From contig PMZI01000055.1 in the NCBI GenBank assembly GCA_003170475.1, positions 173,935 through 237,934 of the forward strand: a DNA stretch of 64,000 nt, written 5' to 3'. The notes under the pieces were generated by a model, which had not been told where the DNA came from, ran no database searches, and saw nothing but the letters and a program-made list of their open reading frames with translations. The translations under genes and the position numbers were made by a program. This stretch comes from Ignavibacteriota bacterium. Its GTDB lineage: Bacteria > Bacteroidota > Ignavibacteria > UBA10030. Positions 53,279 through 62,872 of this stretch are shown piece after piece. The number at the start of each line of letters is the position of its first letter. Positions within the stretch are counted from its first letter, which is position 1.

Positions 53279-53455
53279 TCACGGCTCGCTGCATGAATGG
53301 TAGAAACCGCATTTAGGGCAGAATAACTTGCATTTGCGGCTTTGAAGAAGTGTTCCGCAGTTCACGCAATACTGCCAATAATGATGCGGAGAGGTATCGC
53401 AACTCGAATCCTCAACCCTTATCCCTTTCGGTCGGCTCTTCTTTTCTTCCTCCAT
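53279..53455 (-). CDS. 58-residue zinc-ribbon protein
   Basis: Short protein with a charged N-terminus (MEEEKKSRPKGIRVED), then two cysteine pairs in YCVNCG and FCPKCGFYHSC, plus Cys in RKCK and at the C-terminus. The two CxxC knuckles about 15 residues apart suggest a structural zinc site. GAGAGGA lies 9 nt before the ATG. It follows the M28 peptidase gene by 40 nt. I recall similar small proteins in other bacteria, but no function is known to me. Confidence 0.8.
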   Translation of the reverse strand: MEEEKKSRPKGIRVEDSSCDTSPHHYWQYCVNCGTLLQSRKCKLFCPKCGFYHSCSEP

Positions 53456-53495
53456 CGTCTTTCATCCTCTCACGGATTGAGTTGAGCTCGGTGCT

Positions 53496-54932
53496 TCACC
53501 AAGCCAAGCGAAGCAGGGCGATTCCGACAGCTTTGGCGGCGACGACCATGTTGAAAGGCTCTTTTTCCGTAGTTCGCTCCGGCACATCAAGCGATGAATG
53601 ATAATATGGCGAGTAATCAACATACACGGTGTCTGCCGGGCCATGCCAGGACCTCGAGCGCCATCCCGGCGTTTGCGGAAGCGGTTTGAGTTGATTCCAC
53701 GCAGCAGTATAGATTGTTACGGAAGGGATATTCCGTAACGGGACCTTGAGAGCTCGCAGCGATGACGGAAAAAAGACATACGAGTCTGTTCCGCCCTGTG
53801 ACGGATTGGTTGTCGCCTCTGACCAGAAGCCTTTTTGACCTGCATAATCCCCCGCTACGCTATCAAGTACCTTCAAGAGCGAATCGTTGTACTTCACGTC
53901 GTTGGATTCAAAGTAAAGACAGTTCCGTGCGGCACCGATCCCGACTTCATCCAGATTCAGAACCCCAAGGATTTTGTCGAGTTCCTTTGCGTGAAGCCTG
54001 ATGTAGTTTTCCGTGGAGAATATTTCAGCGCCCCAGATAATAAACCGTATGGAGCACTTTGGTTTCGGCAGTTGATGAGTCGACACCAGTTTCTTCAGGG
54101 CTCTCGCCGTCTCCAACACGGTGGAGACACCCGAGGCGTTGTCGTCAGCCCCCGGCCCGCCGGAATCTGAATCGCCATGGGCACAGACAATGTAGTACTT
54201 GTCGCTCTCCCCTTCAAGTGTAGCAACAACGGTTTTCGGTCGAGTGGAATCGATCACCGTTTTCGCTGAATACCGAATCATAACTTTTTCGCTGTCTGCG
54301 AGGGCCCGAATCAGGCTCTCGCCATTACGATACGAGAGATTAAAGAGAGGTATTTGATTCTTTCTTGACGGGGGAAGGTCATTGATGAACGCCCAATTGG
54401 AATATGCATCGTCCAGACGAGGGGAGATTTCCAAAATGCATTTCGCGCCATGCTCAGAGAGACGACGATATTCCTTTTCATTGAATGGTGATTCAGTCAA
54501 GATGGCCTTGCCAGCCACAGAGCGCGCCGCGGTCCCCACGTCCTTCAGATAGATTAACTCCGCCGTGGTGTCGGCAACGGTCGGTGAAAATCCGCCAATC
54601 CACTCATTGCATATCAGCTTGTGCAGTTCCCGGGGCCGTTCGACCGAAAGCTTCCAGCTTTGGAATTCAAACGTGAGATGCGGGGGATCTTTGATCAAAG
54701 AGGGTTTGAATCCATCTTCCTTGAACTTCAGAGCGATATACGAAGCAGATTTCTCACCGGAAGGTGTGCCGCCAGTACGGGGTCCAAATCCCACAAGATC
54801 TCTTACCTGACTGAGGAGCTTCGTCCGAGATACTTCCTCAGCAAGGCGCATCTCTGTCTTGACCTGACAGAAAGATCCGGCAGCACAAGCAGCAATCCCA
54901 AGAAGCACAACCAATGACCTGCGCATTTTCAT
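53496..54932 (-). CDS. Exported M28-family metallopeptidase
   Basis: About 478 residues from the ATG at 54932 (MKMRRSLVV), with a signal peptide (to about SFCQ). The zinc aminopeptidase core shows VCAHGDSDSGGPGADDNASG (metal His and bridging Asp), FIIWGAEIF (catalytic/metal acidic region), VLNLDEVGIG and a C-terminal WHGPADTVYVDYSPYY with the last metal His; a PA-like insert lies in the first half. Where M28 enzymes often have WxxEExG this one has WGAEIFS, so one acidic position differs. Own promoter at 54982-55010; the zinc-ribbon gene follows. Confidence 0.88.
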   Translation of the reverse strand: MKMRRSLVVLLGIAACAAGSFCQVKTEMRLAEEVSRTKLLSQVRDLVGFGPRTGGTPSGEKSASYIALKFKEDGFKPSLIKDPPHLTFEFQSWKLSVERPRELHKLICNEWIGGFSPTVADTTAELIYLKDVGTAARSVAGKAILTESPFNEKEYRRLSEHGAKCILEISPRLDDAYSNWAFINDLPPSRKNQIPLFNLSYRNGESLIRALADSEKVMIRYSAKTVIDSTRPKTVVATLEGESDKYYIVCAHGDSDSGGPGADDNASGVSTVLETARALKKLVSTHQLPKPKCSIRFIIWGAEIFSTENYIRLHAKELDKILGVLNLDEVGIGAARNCLYFESNDVKYNDSLLKVLDSVAGDYAGQKGFWSEATTNPSQGGTDSYVFFPSSLRALKVPLRNIPSVTIYTAAWNQLKPLPQTPGWRSRSWHGPADTVYVDYSPYYHSSLDVPERTTEKEPFNMVVAAKAVGIALLRLAW

Positions 54933-54981
54933 TGCACCGGGTAGCAGCAATTGTCGTAGTGTATTCGGAGGGTTCTGTTCA

Positions 54982-55010
54982 ATGGTACCAAATAGTTCAG
55001 CATCGAGCAA
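54982..55010 (-). promoter_or_regulatory. Candidate promoter for the M28 peptidase
   Basis: On the minus strand: TTGCTC (55005-55010), 17-nt spacer, TACCAT (54982-54987), located between the sod terminator and the peptidase gene. Confidence 0.4.
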
Positions 55011-55014
55011 TCCC

Positions 55015-55050
55015 TAAAACAAAAAAGGGGACGAAGTCAGACTCCGCCCC
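55015..55050 (-). terminator. Rho-independent terminator after sod
   Basis: On the minus strand GGGGCGGAG pairs with CTTCGTCCCC (one bulged T) around a 5-nt loop, followed by TTTTTTGTTTT. It ends the long suf-sod transcript. Confidence 0.75.
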
Positions 55051-55071
55051 CTCCTGTTTGCGGTCACCCGC

Positions 55072-55704
55072 TTATTTTCCAGCACAATACTTCTTGTAAC
55101 GCTCGTTGATCCTTCCCCAATGAAGATTCAAGAGGACGTTGTCGATGTATTTCGCTCGAGCCGGGCCGTCCTTGTGATAATAGGCATGCTCAAACACATC
55201 GCAAGCGATCAAAGGCACGCCGCCCCAGATAGCTCCGTACTGATGTTCATCAACAGTAACGTTCAACAGTCTGCTTGAATAAAGCCGATCGAACACCAGC
55301 AGCCCCCATCCGCTCAACTTTGCAGAGACGGCAGCAGCTTTGAAATCTGCCTTCCATGCATCGAATGAGCCAAACTCTTTCTCAATCGCCGCCTTGATTT
55401 CCGGCCCCTTGTTCGGGTCGCCGTCACCTCCGAGGATTTCCCAGTAGATGTCATGAAGCAACGCGCCCGAGTGGTTCCAGGTGAAACGCCTCTTCAATTC
55501 GCCAATCACGCTGTAGTTTCCGTTTGCTCCCGCTCGATCTGCCCCCTCCAACGCTTTTTCGATATTGTTCAGGGCAGTAACGTAGCCCTTTTGATGCGTG
55601 TTGTAATGCCAATCTGTCGTTTCGACACTCATGACATTGGTGAGCAACTTCTTTGCTTCGTCATCTGAGTACGGACGTGGATTGAATTTCCATTCGTAGG
55701 CCAT
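55072..55704 (-). CDS. Fe/Mn-type superoxide dismutase
   Basis: Dismutates superoxide. 210 residues from the ATG at 55704 (AAGGATA 8 nt upstream). By alignment to the Fe/Mn-SOD family, metal ligands are the His in DWHYNTHQKGYV, the His in ALLHDIYW, and Asp and His in CDVFEHAYYH. The usual HHxKHH is changed to HYNTHQ, and the outer-sphere Gln region reads VDEHQYGAIW, closer to SODs that use His there. Metal preference cannot be decided. It lies 88 nt after the sufT-like gene and may be the last gene of the suf operon. Confidence 0.93.
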   Translation of the reverse strand: MAYEWKFNPRPYSDDEAKKLLTNVMSVETTDWHYNTHQKGYVTALNNIEKALEGADRAGANGNYSVIGELKRRFTWNHSGALLHDIYWEILGGDGDPNKGPEIKAAIEKEFGSFDAWKADFKAAAVSAKLSGWGLLVFDRLYSSRLLNVTVDEHQYGAIWGGVPLIACDVFEHAYYHKDGPARAKYIDNVLLNLHWGRINERYKKYCAGK

Positions 55705-55792
55705 TGTGTATATCCTTTCAAACAAGATGAAATATGGAAGAGTTGTTAAGATTCTTCTGCGCGGTGGTTACTGCACCCACCGCTATCACATG

Positions 55793-56200
55793 CTAGCCGA
55801 AATTCAGCATCAGTTTCGCAGCCTCGGACATCATGGCTGGATTCCAGGTCGGATCGAAGACAAGCTCAACCCGCACGTTCCGAACCCCCGGCACATTCTG
55901 TACTCGTCGACGAACATCGGCAGCGATCATCGGTCCCATGCCGCATCCGGGAGCGGTCAACGTCATCAGGACAAACACATTCGCTTCTCCGGGGATCTCG
56001 TCATCGACTTTCATGTCATACACGAGTCCAAGATCAACGATGTTGACGGGTATTTCAGGATCGAAGCATTCCTTGAGCGCTTTCCAGACCTTCTCTTCCA
56101 GTACTGTCTGAGCGAGCATAGTCTTGCTTCCGACCTGGACCTCGACAGGCTGGAACACCGCCGTTTCTTGATTCGCGTTTTGTGCTACGTTATCGTCCAT
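55793..56200 (-). CDS. MIP18/DUF59 iron-sulfur assembly factor (SufT-like)
   Basis: About 135 residues from the ATG at 56200, with GAAGGA upstream. DUF59 domain: VWKALKECFDPEIPVNIVDL, GLVYDM, and the conserved Cys in MTLTAPGCGMGPMIAADV. A 35-residue N-terminal tail precedes it. Proteins of this type help mature Fe-S proteins. The start lies 16 nt after the sufA-like stop, inside the suf run. Confidence 0.92.
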   Translation of the reverse strand: MDDNVAQNANQETAVFQPVEVQVGSKTMLAQTVLEEKVWKALKECFDPEIPVNIVDLGLVYDMKVDDEIPGEANVFVLMTLTAPGCGMGPMIAADVRRRVQNVPGVRNVRVELVFDPTWNPAMMSEAAKLMLNFG

Positions 56201-56216
56201 GAGCTGAGTCCTTCGC

Positions 56217-56585
56217 TCAGACACCGAATGAATTGCCGCAACCGCACGTGCGTGTTGCATTGGGATTGTTGAACACAAATCCTTTCCCGTTGAGACCGCC
56301 GGAGAAATCGAGCATCGTGCCCGAGAGATAGAATTGACTTTTGGGATCAATGAACACCGTCAATCCCTCAATCTGGTAGATCGTATCGCGTTCCTTCGGT
56401 GCTTCATCAAACGCCAGAACATAGCTCATACCCGAGCAGCCTCCGCCCTTCACACCCAGCCGCAAAGCATGTTCCTCAGGGATATTGTTATCGACTTTGA
56501 TTTTTCTGATTTCCTGTGCCGCCCGAGCCGAGATCGACACCACCTCGATCGGGTTCACCTGAACTTCAGCAATGACTTCACCCAT
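56217..56585 (-). CDS. A-type iron-sulfur carrier (SufA/ErpA/IscA family)
   Basis: 122 residues. A-type scaffold or carrier protein: cluster cysteines in GVKGGGCSGMSYVLAFD and the C-terminal TRTCGCGNSF. It accepts or delivers [Fe-S] clusters in the SUF pathway. The sequence does not clearly separate SufA from ErpA, so no symbol is given. Positioned between sufU and the sufT-like gene. Confidence 0.93.
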   Translation of the reverse strand: MGEVIAEVQVNPIEVVSISARAAQEIRKIKVDNNIPEEHALRLGVKGGGCSGMSYVLAFDEAPKERDTIYQIEGLTVFIDPKSQFYLSGTMLDFSGGLNGKGFVFNNPNATRTCGCGNSFGV

Positions 56586-56611
56586 CGTGCTCCCTCCTTC
56601 GCTCTTCTCAG

Positions 56612-57061
56612 TTATTCTGTAGAGACCAAATCGGTCTTAGCGTCCAAAGCATTGTGCATCGTGTGCCAGGCAAGACTTGCGCATTTTACTCTCGCAGGGA
56701 ATTCGCTTACACCACCAAAGGCACCCAGCTTTCCGAGAGTTTCAAAGCTAACATCTTTCAACTCACCGGTGACCAGCGAATGGAAGGTCTCGAAAATCTT
56801 CTCAGCTTCGGTTTTCGTTTTTCCTTTCAGCAGGGTCGTCATCACAGAGGCTGAAGCCTTCGAGATTGCGCATCCGGATCCTTCGAACGAAATATCAGCG
56901 ATCGTGTCATCGATGATCTTGAGATACAGCGTGTAGTGATCGCCGCAGAGCGGATTATAACCCTCGAGAATCCTGCTCGCCTCGGGCATCTTCCTGAAGT
57001 TGCGAGGGTTCTTATTGTGCTCGAGAATGATTTCCTGATAGAGTGACCGAAGGTCCGACAT
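56612..57061 (-). CDS. sufU: SufU-type sulfur-transfer/scaffold protein
   Basis: Zinc-containing partner that takes sulfur from SufS. 149 residues. Ligand positions: Cys in GYNPLCGDHY, Cys in EGSGCAISKASAS and Cys in FPARVKCASLAWHTM, with the extra 20-residue loop around KGKTKTEAEKIFETF that distinguishes SufU from IscU. The ATG overlaps the sufS stop by one base (TAATG). Confidence 0.95.
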   Translation of the reverse strand: MSDLRSLYQEIILEHNKNPRNFRKMPEASRILEGYNPLCGDHYTLYLKIIDDTIADISFEGSGCAISKASASVMTTLLKGKTKTEAEKIFETFHSLVTGELKDVSFETLGKLGAFGGVSEFPARVKCASLAWHTMHNALDAKTDLVSTE

Positions 57062-58323
57062 TAGTGGAACACCTCTTTTACCCTGGAAATTCCTCGCACC
57101 AGAGCCTCAATTTCCTCTTTCGTATTGTAGATTGCGAACGAAGCCCGAACCGTCGCCGGGATGCCGTATCTCAGCATCACAGGCTGAGCGCAATGATGTC
57201 CCGTTCGCACGGCAATTCCTTCCTGATCCAGAATTGTCCCGATATCATGCGGATGGACATCGTCCATCACAAAGGAAACAACCCCCGCTTTTTCAGCAGC
57301 ATTTCCGATAATGCGAACGCCGGAAATCTCCGAGAGAGCATCAGTCGCAGCTTGGAGCAGATGATGTTCGTGCGTGCTTACGGCATTCCAATCGAGTCCC
57401 GTGAGAAAATCAAGGGCGGCTCCAAATCCGATGCCTTCGGCAATGCTGGGTGTTCCAGCTTCAAACTTGTAGGGAAGATCGTTGAATATCGTCTTTTCGA
57501 ATGTCACCGAGCGAATCATGTCGCCTCCCCCCTGGTATGGGGGCATCGCTTCCAAGACATTTTGCTTGCCATACAATACGCCAAAGCCCGTTGGGCCGTA
57601 CATCTTGTGTGCGGACAGTGCGTAGAATTCGCAATCAAGATCACGTACATTGATCCGTAGATGAGGTGCAGCCTGCGCACCGTCGACCAAAACCGGAATT
57701 CGATGACGGTGAGCAAGAGAAATAAGATGCTTCACGGGATTGACGGTCCCCAGGGCATTGGAAACATGGGCGAGCCCCACGATCCGAGTTCTACCGTTGA
57801 GAAGCCGCTCGTATTCCTCCACAATAATCTCTCCACGGTCATCGATGGGAGCCACCATCAGTGATGCCCCCGTCCGCTCGCAGAGCAACTGCCATGGGAC
57901 GATATTGGAATGATGCTCCATTGCGGTGATCAGCACTTCATCCCCGGATTTCACAAACGCGCGTCCGAAACTGTCGGCCACAAGATTGATGGATTCCGTG
58001 GTACCACGAGTAAACACAATCTCCTTTGTCGACGCGGCATTCAGAAAAGAACGAGTCTTCTCACGAACACCTTCGTAAGCTTCTGTCGCCCGCTCACTCA
58101 GAAAGTGCACACCTCTGTGAATATTCGAATTCAGGTGCCGATAGTAATGGTCCATGGCATCCAGTACACTCTCCGGCTTCTGCGTGGTCGCAGCGTTGTC
58201 GAGATACACGAGGTTCTTGTCATGGACACGATTCTTGAGGATTGGAAATTGTTCGCGAATCATCGAGGTCCACGCCTCGAGTGCAACATCATTTAGAGCT
58301 ACTACATTTTCGGAGGTCATCAT
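57061..58323 (-). CDS. sufS: Cysteine desulfurase SufS
   Basis: PLP enzyme supplying sulfur from cysteine. 420 residues. VYLDNAATTQKP at the N-terminus, Schiff-base Lys in ALSAHKMYGPTGFGVLYG, and catalytic Cys in RTGHHCAQPVM, the group II (SufS) context. The first two codons are ATGATG; the start overlaps the sufD stop by 4 nt. Pairs with SufU encoded directly downstream. Confidence 0.97.
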   Translation of the reverse strand: MMTSENVVALNDVALEAWTSMIREQFPILKNRVHDKNLVYLDNAATTQKPESVLDAMDHYYRHLNSNIHRGVHFLSERATEAYEGVREKTRSFLNAASTKEIVFTRGTTESINLVADSFGRAFVKSGDEVLITAMEHHSNIVPWQLLCERTGASLMVAPIDDRGEIIVEEYERLLNGRTRIVGLAHVSNALGTVNPVKHLISLAHRHRIPVLVDGAQAAPHLRINVRDLDCEFYALSAHKMYGPTGFGVLYGKQNVLEAMPPYQGGGDMIRSVTFEKTIFNDLPYKFEAGTPSIAEGIGFGAALDFLTGLDWNAVSTHEHHLLQAATDALSEISGVRIIGNAAEKAGVVSFVMDDVHPHDIGTILDQEGIAVRTGHHCAQPVMLRYGIPATVRASFAIYNTKEEIEALVRGISRVKEVFH

Positions 58324-59654
58324 AGGGACTCAACCAGCCTGCCTTGATCAAGGCGTTCATGAATGAGTGTTTCAAGCTGATCCCTAAGAGGATCCACATG
58401 AACACGACGGACAACATCGCTGGCGAAAGCAAACGTCAGAATATCCCTGGCGGCCGTCTCGTCGATTCCCCTTGAGCGAAGATAGAACACCTGCTCCGCA
58501 TCGAGCTGGCCTACGGTCGCACCATGCGTGCATTTGACATCATCTGCGAAGATCTCTAATTGAGGCTTTGTATCGACGGTCGCTTCATCGGAAAGCAGAA
58601 GCGTCTTGTTGGTCTGTTTGGCATCCGTCTTTTGAGCGTCTGCCCGGACGAAGATCTTTCCGTTGAAGACTCCCCTCGATTTGCCATCAATAATCGCTTT
58701 GTAGAGCTCGTGACTTGAGCAATTCGGCTTCGCATGGTCAATCGTTGTATGGTTATCAATCACCTGCGAGCCTGTACTCAGCGATAGTCCGTTGAGCGTG
58801 CATTCACTCCGTTCCGCATCGAGGACGACCGTGACGTTATTGCGAACGATAGACCCGCCAACAGCGATGGAATTGGAGGTGAATTGAGCCTTTGCGCCCA
58901 GCTTTGCGTGGATCATAGCAACGTGGAACGCCCTGAGGCTTTCATTTTGCAGTTTGTCATGCTCCACAATCGATTCATCGCCGGCTACAATCTCCGTTAC
59001 TGCATTTGTCAAATAGGTCTGATCGGTTAACGAAACATAACTTTCCACGATCGAGACTCGGCTTCGCTTGCCAATGATGACCAGGTTCCTTGGTGATGCA
59101 AGGAAAGGCTGTTTCTCAGACGCGATGAAGAGTAGCTGAATAGAATCATCCAGAACTATTCCATCCGGGATATAAACAAATGCGCCATCTTGCAGGAATG
59201 CGGTATTCAGCGAGACAAACGGGGTTTCATCGACCTTCACTTGCCGAGCGAGAAATGTATGGGCATGAGGATCTGTTGTTCGAAGAGAGGACGCCAGAGA
59301 TCCACACACCGCGCCCTTTGGCAAGGTGCCGACAGTGGACAACTCTGGAGAAAAATGACCGTTGATAAACACCAATCGATGTCGAGTATCGAGCCAGAAT
59401 TGACGGACGTTGGACTGTGCGACTCCGGACGATGTCAATCCAAGCACCGGCTTGAATTCCGCTTTCGCAATCGCACCTACGTTTGTAAACTTCCATTCCT
59501 CATTGCGAGTCGTGGGAAATCCATTGGACTGAAATTTGTCCATTGCTTCCCGCCTCAGAGAATGGAGCTCCGATTTCGATTCACCGTTAAGCGTTTTTTC
59601 AAATGCATCAAACTGCGAGAAATACCAGCCGGTCGGTGATGATGCAGGGTTCAT
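58320..59654 (-). CDS. sufD: FeS cluster assembly protein SufD
   Basis: Beta-helix component of the SufBCD scaffold. 444 residues. The N-terminal RNEEWKFTNV, the central AFVYIPDGIVLDDSIQLLF and the conserved C-terminal LEIFADDVKCTHGATVGQL followed by YLRSRGID match the SufB/SufD family; the lower conservation and lack of the SufB cysteine pattern identify it as SufD. AGGAGA precedes the ATG by 5 nt. Gap to sufC is 9 nt. Confidence 0.95.
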   Translation of the reverse strand: MNPASSPTGWYFSQFDAFEKTLNGESKSELHSLRREAMDKFQSNGFPTTRNEEWKFTNVGAIAKAEFKPVLGLTSSGVAQSNVRQFWLDTRHRLVFINGHFSPELSTVGTLPKGAVCGSLASSLRTTDPHAHTFLARQVKVDETPFVSLNTAFLQDGAFVYIPDGIVLDDSIQLLFIASEKQPFLASPRNLVIIGKRSRVSIVESYVSLTDQTYLTNAVTEIVAGDESIVEHDKLQNESLRAFHVAMIHAKLGAKAQFTSNSIAVGGSIVRNNVTVVLDAERSECTLNGLSLSTGSQVIDNHTTIDHAKPNCSSHELYKAIIDGKSRGVFNGKIFVRADAQKTDAKQTNKTLLLSDEATVDTKPQLEIFADDVKCTHGATVGQLDAEQVFYLRSRGIDETAARDILTFAFASDVVRRVHVDPLRDQLETLIHERLDQGRLVESL

Positions 59655-59663
59655 GATTCTCTC

Positions 59664-60434
59664 CTAGGCCTGGACCGGTTGGCGCTCGACTTCATCCTTC
59701 ACCCAGTCATATCCTCTTTCCTCAAGCTGCAACGCGAGCTCTTTTCCACCGGACTTCACAATCCGTCCATCCATCAGAACATGCACAAAGTCGGGTACGA
59801 TGTAGTTCAGAAGTCTCTGGTAGTGCGTTACCACGAGAATGGCATTTTCTTTTCGACGGAGTTTGTTGACGCCGTCAGCCACAACGCGAAGTGCATCAAT
59901 GTCGAGACCCGAATCCGTTTCATCAAGGATCGCAAGCCGAGGCTGTAGAACCGCCATGTGGAAAATCTCATTGCGCTTCTTTTCTCCGCCGGAGAATCCC
60001 TCATTCACAGAACGGTTGAGAAGGCTTTCGTCGATCTCCATCAATTTCATCTTCTCTTTCACGATCTGCAGGAAATCGACAGCATCGAGTTCCTCCAGGC
60101 CTTTGTGTTTTCTGATCGCGTTCAACGCTGCCTTGAGGAAGTAGGTATTGTTCACTCCGGGAATTTCCACCGGATATTGAAATGCGAGAAATACGCCTTC
60201 CCGGGCGCGTTCTTCCGGGGCGAGGTCGAGGAGGTTCTTCCCTTCGTAGGTCACTTCGCCTTGTGTGACTTCGTACGCATCCCGGCCGGCCAGTACCCCG
60301 GCGAGCGTGCTCTTCCCGGAACCATTCGGACCCATAATCGCGTGTACTTCGCCGGCATTGATCTTTAAATTAATCCCTTTGAGGATTTCCGTGCCGTTGA
60401 CACTGGCGTGGAGGTTTTTGATCTCTAACATCAT
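59664..60434 (-). CDS. sufC: FeS cluster assembly ATPase SufC
   Basis: ABC-type ATPase of the SufBCD complex. 256 residues. Walker A in [17 protein letters not shown]-loop [13 protein letters not shown], signature [14 protein letters not shown], Walker B with [16 protein letters not shown]. The [10 protein letters not shown] signature is the specific SufC form. The frame begins with two in-line ATG codons. Confidence 0.97.
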   Translation of the reverse strand: MMLEIKNLHASVNGTEILKGINLKINAGEVHAIMGPNGSGKSTLAGVLAGRDAYEVTQGEVTYEGKNLLDLAPEERAREGVFLAFQYPVEIPGVNNTYFLKAALNAIRKHKGLEELDAVDFLQIVKEKMKLMEIDESLLNRSVNEGFSGGEKKRNEIFHMAVLQPRLAILDETDSGLDIDALRVVADGVNKLRRKENAILVVTHYQRLLNYIVPDFVHVLMDGRIVKSGGKELALQLEERGYDWVKDEVERQPVQA

Positions 60435-60472
60435 TCGTTTCCTTGTTCGTAGGACACAGTTTCCGACATGAC

Positions 60473-61921
60473 TTATCCAACACTTCCTTCGAGACTCACT
60501 CCAAGCAACTTCTGAGCTTCCACAGCGAATTCCATCGGAAGTTCGCGAAACACCTCCTTACAGAAGCCATTCACAATCAGGTTGACCGCATCTTCCGTCG
60601 ACAGTCCACGCTGCTTGCAGTAAAATATCTGGTCCTCCCCGATCTTTGAAGTCGAAGCCTCATGCTCAACCGTGGACGAGGTGTTTTTGACTTCAATATA
60701 CGGGAATGTATGGGCGCCGCATTTGTCCCCGAGAAGAAGTGAATCGCATTGAGAAAAGTTGCGCGAGTGAGTGGCGCCTTTCTTCACGTCAACGAGTCCA
60801 CGATAGGAGTTCTGCCCGCGACCAGCCGAGATACCCTTTGAGACAATCGTGCTGCGCGTGTTCTTCCCGATGTGGATCATTTTCGTCCCCGTATCGGCCT
60901 GCTGGTAGTTATTCACAACAGCCACCGAGTAGAACTCACCCACAGAGTTTTCGCCCTGCAGGAGTACGCTGGGATACTTCCACGTTACTGCGGAGCCTGT
61001 TTCCACTTGTGTCCAAGAGATCTTCGAATTCTTGCCTGCACACTTGCCACGCTTCGTCACAAAGTTGTAGATCCCGCCCCTGCCCTCTTTATCTCCCGGA
61101 TACCAATTCTGGACTGTAGAATATTTAATCTGTGCGTTGTCCCCCAAGGCGATAAGTTCAACGACGGCAGCGTGCAATTGGTTATTGTCGCGCATGGGAG
61201 CTGTGCATCCTTCGAGGTAACTCACGTACGATCCTGCCTCGGCAACGATCAGCGTTCTTTCGAATTGCCCGGTATCCGCCGCATTGATCCGAAAATACGT
61301 CGACAACTCCATCGGGGACCGAACGCCTTTTGGGATGTAGCAGAAGGAGCCATCGCTGAAGACAGCCGCGTTGAGGGCCGCAAAGAAGTTGTCCCCTGCG
61401 GGCACCACAGATCCAAGGTGTTCGCGCACAAGGTCAGGATGTTCTCGCACTGCTTCCGAGAACGAGCAGAAGATGATGCCAAGTTCTTTCAGCTTGCCTT
61501 TGAACGTCGTCGCGACCGAAACGCTATCGAAGACAGCGTCGACGGCGACCCCGCTCAAACGCTCCTGCTCTTGCAGCGAAATTCCCAATTTCTCGTACGT
61601 TCGGAGAAGCTCGGGGTCCACTTCCGTTAAGCTCGTGAGCTGTTTTTTCTGTTTCGGCGCAGAGTAATAGACGATATCCTGATAGTCGATGCGGTTGTAG
61701 CGCACATTCGGCCATCGCGGTTCCGTCATGGTGAGCCAATGCCGATACGCTTTGAGACGCCATTCGAGCATCCATTCGGGTTCATTCTTTTTCGCCGAAA
61801 TGAACCGGATGGTGCCTTCACTCAACCCTTTTGGGGCGGCATCGGCTTCAATGTCGGTGACGAACCCCCATTTGTATTCCTGGTTGGCGAGTTCCTCAAT
61901 TGTGTTTGTCTCTGTGCTCAT
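60473..61921 (-). CDS. sufB: FeS cluster assembly protein SufB
   Basis: Core scaffold subunit of SufBCD. About 482 residues from the ATG at 61921 ([20 protein letters not shown]). Conserved parts: [44 protein letters not shown] and the C-terminal [20 protein letters not shown]. The frame is open 58 codons upstream into the preceding gene, but that part is basic and not SufB-like. Lies 46 nt after the unknown gene that separates it from rrf2. Confidence 0.96.
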   Translation of the reverse strand: MSTETNTIEELANQEYKWGFVTDIEADAAPKGLSEGTIRFISAKKNEPEWMLEWRLKAYRHWLTMTEPRWPNVRYNRIDYQDIVYYSAPKQKKQLTSLTEVDPELLRTYEKLGISLQEQERLSGVAVDAVFDSVSVATTFKGKLKELGIIFCSFSEAVREHPDLVREHLGSVVPAGDNFFAALNAAVFSDGSFCYIPKGVRSPMELSTYFRINAADTGQFERTLIVAEAGSYVSYLEGCTAPMRDNNQLHAAVVELIALGDNAQIKYSTVQNWYPGDKEGRGGIYNFVTKRGKCAGKNSKISWTQVETGSAVTWKYPSVLLQGENSVGEFYSVAVVNNYQQADTGTKMIHIGKNTRSTIVSKGISAGRGQNSYRGLVDVKKGATHSRNFSQCDSLLLGDKCGAHTFPYIEVKNTSSTVEHEASTSKIGEDQIFYCKQRGLSTEDAVNLIVNGFCKEVFRELPMEFAVEAQKLLGVSLEGSVG

Positions 61922-61967
61922 CGGTAAGGATGACCTCGTTTTGTTCCGATTCGATTCATTTCGTGTT

Positions 61968-62390
61968 TCAGACGACTGCCGTGATCGAGGACGTTGCACT
62001 GCCCGCTGGCGATGGTGAAGCCAAACCAGAGCTCGGGGTAGCAATGGCGTTTTTTGCCACAGCCGGCCCCGAACTCGGTTTTGACGCTGCTTCACTCTTC
62101 ACGAATGGCTTTTTGAATTCGGGATAGTTCAGCATCCAGGAGCCCGGCTTGATGGGTCGGAGAATGTCTGCGTGCTCAAGGATTGAAACAAGTTCCGTCG
62201 CAAGCTCTTCGGCTTTTCCATACGACGTTTTTCTTCCTTTGGATTCTCCATACGCCATGATGCCGTAGTGAAAATCGCGAAAGAAGACGTTCGAAAGATG
62301 AAACAGCTGAGCTCTGGTTCGGAGAAAAGTCAGAAAGTTTTCGTTCGTATCGAGGAGCATATTGAGTGTGTAAACCATATCCGGTGTCAA
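61968..62390 (-). CDS. Unknown protein between rrf2 and sufB
   Basis: 140 residues, family not recognised. The first 95 residues look folded ([58 protein letters not shown]), and the last 45 are a low-complexity Ala/Ser/Pro tail. The frame starts at TTG 62390, directly behind an AGGAAGG; an ATG four codons later (62378) is equally possible. It follows the rrf2 stop by 6 nt and runs in the suf direction, so it should be coexpressed with Fe-S assembly genes. Confidence 0.7.
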   Translation of the reverse strand: MTPDMVYTLNMLLDTNENFLTFLRTRAQLFHLSNVFFRDFHYGIMAYGESKGRKTSYGKAEELATELVSILEHADILRPIKPGSWMLNYPEFKKPFVKSEAASKPSSGPAVAKNAIATPSSGLASPSPAGSATSSITAVV

Positions 62391-62396
62391 ACCTTC

Positions 62397-62801
62397 CTAG
62401 ATGATTTCCTGAACAGTCATTCGGTCAAAGAGGACATTGAGATTCCGTTGAAGTTTCCCCAACGGTCGGCGAATCGTGCAATTGTAGAACAGGTAGCAGC
62501 CGTCTGGACCGTCTGTGTAGCACTCAGCCACCATCGGTTTGCTGTCTTCGATAATCCGTATGATGGATGCAACCTTCAGCTCCGACGGCTTTTGCGCAAG
62601 AGTGTATCCGCCTTTCACGCCCTGCAACGAGCGAACAACGCCGCCCTTGACAAGCTTCTGCATGATTTTTGCGAGCAGTTCATAGGGCAGATCGTATTCA
62701 TTCGCCAGTTCTTTGGTCGTAACGACATTGCCGTTCGGCTTCATAGCCATGTGACGTAAGGCGATCAGACCATACTCGACCTTCTTCGACAGTTGTAGCA
62801 T
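62397..62801 (-). CDS. Rrf2-family transcriptional regulator (IscR-like) of the suf operon
   Basis: 134 residues from the ATG at 62801; a GTG five codons earlier is possible. N-terminal winged helix (LSKKVEYGLIALRHMAM, ELLAKIMQKLVKGGVVRSLQG, KGGYTLAQ) followed by three cysteines in CYTDGPDGCYLFYNC, spaced like the Fe-S ligands of IscR. By analogy it should sense Fe-S status and control the promoter at 62873-62901 and hence the downstream suf genes. The exact operator is not visible. Confidence 0.92.
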   Translation of the reverse strand: MLQLSKKVEYGLIALRHMAMKPNGNVVTTKELANEYDLPYELLAKIMQKLVKGGVVRSLQGVKGGYTLAQKPSELKVASIIRIIEDSKPMVAECYTDGPDGCYLFYNCTIRRPLGKLQRNLNVLFDRMTVQEII

Positions 62802-62872
62802 AATGTCCGACCCCACAAGTCCTATATTCGCCCAAAAAAAATCAAGGGGCTAACCCTCGATGAATTCCCTTA

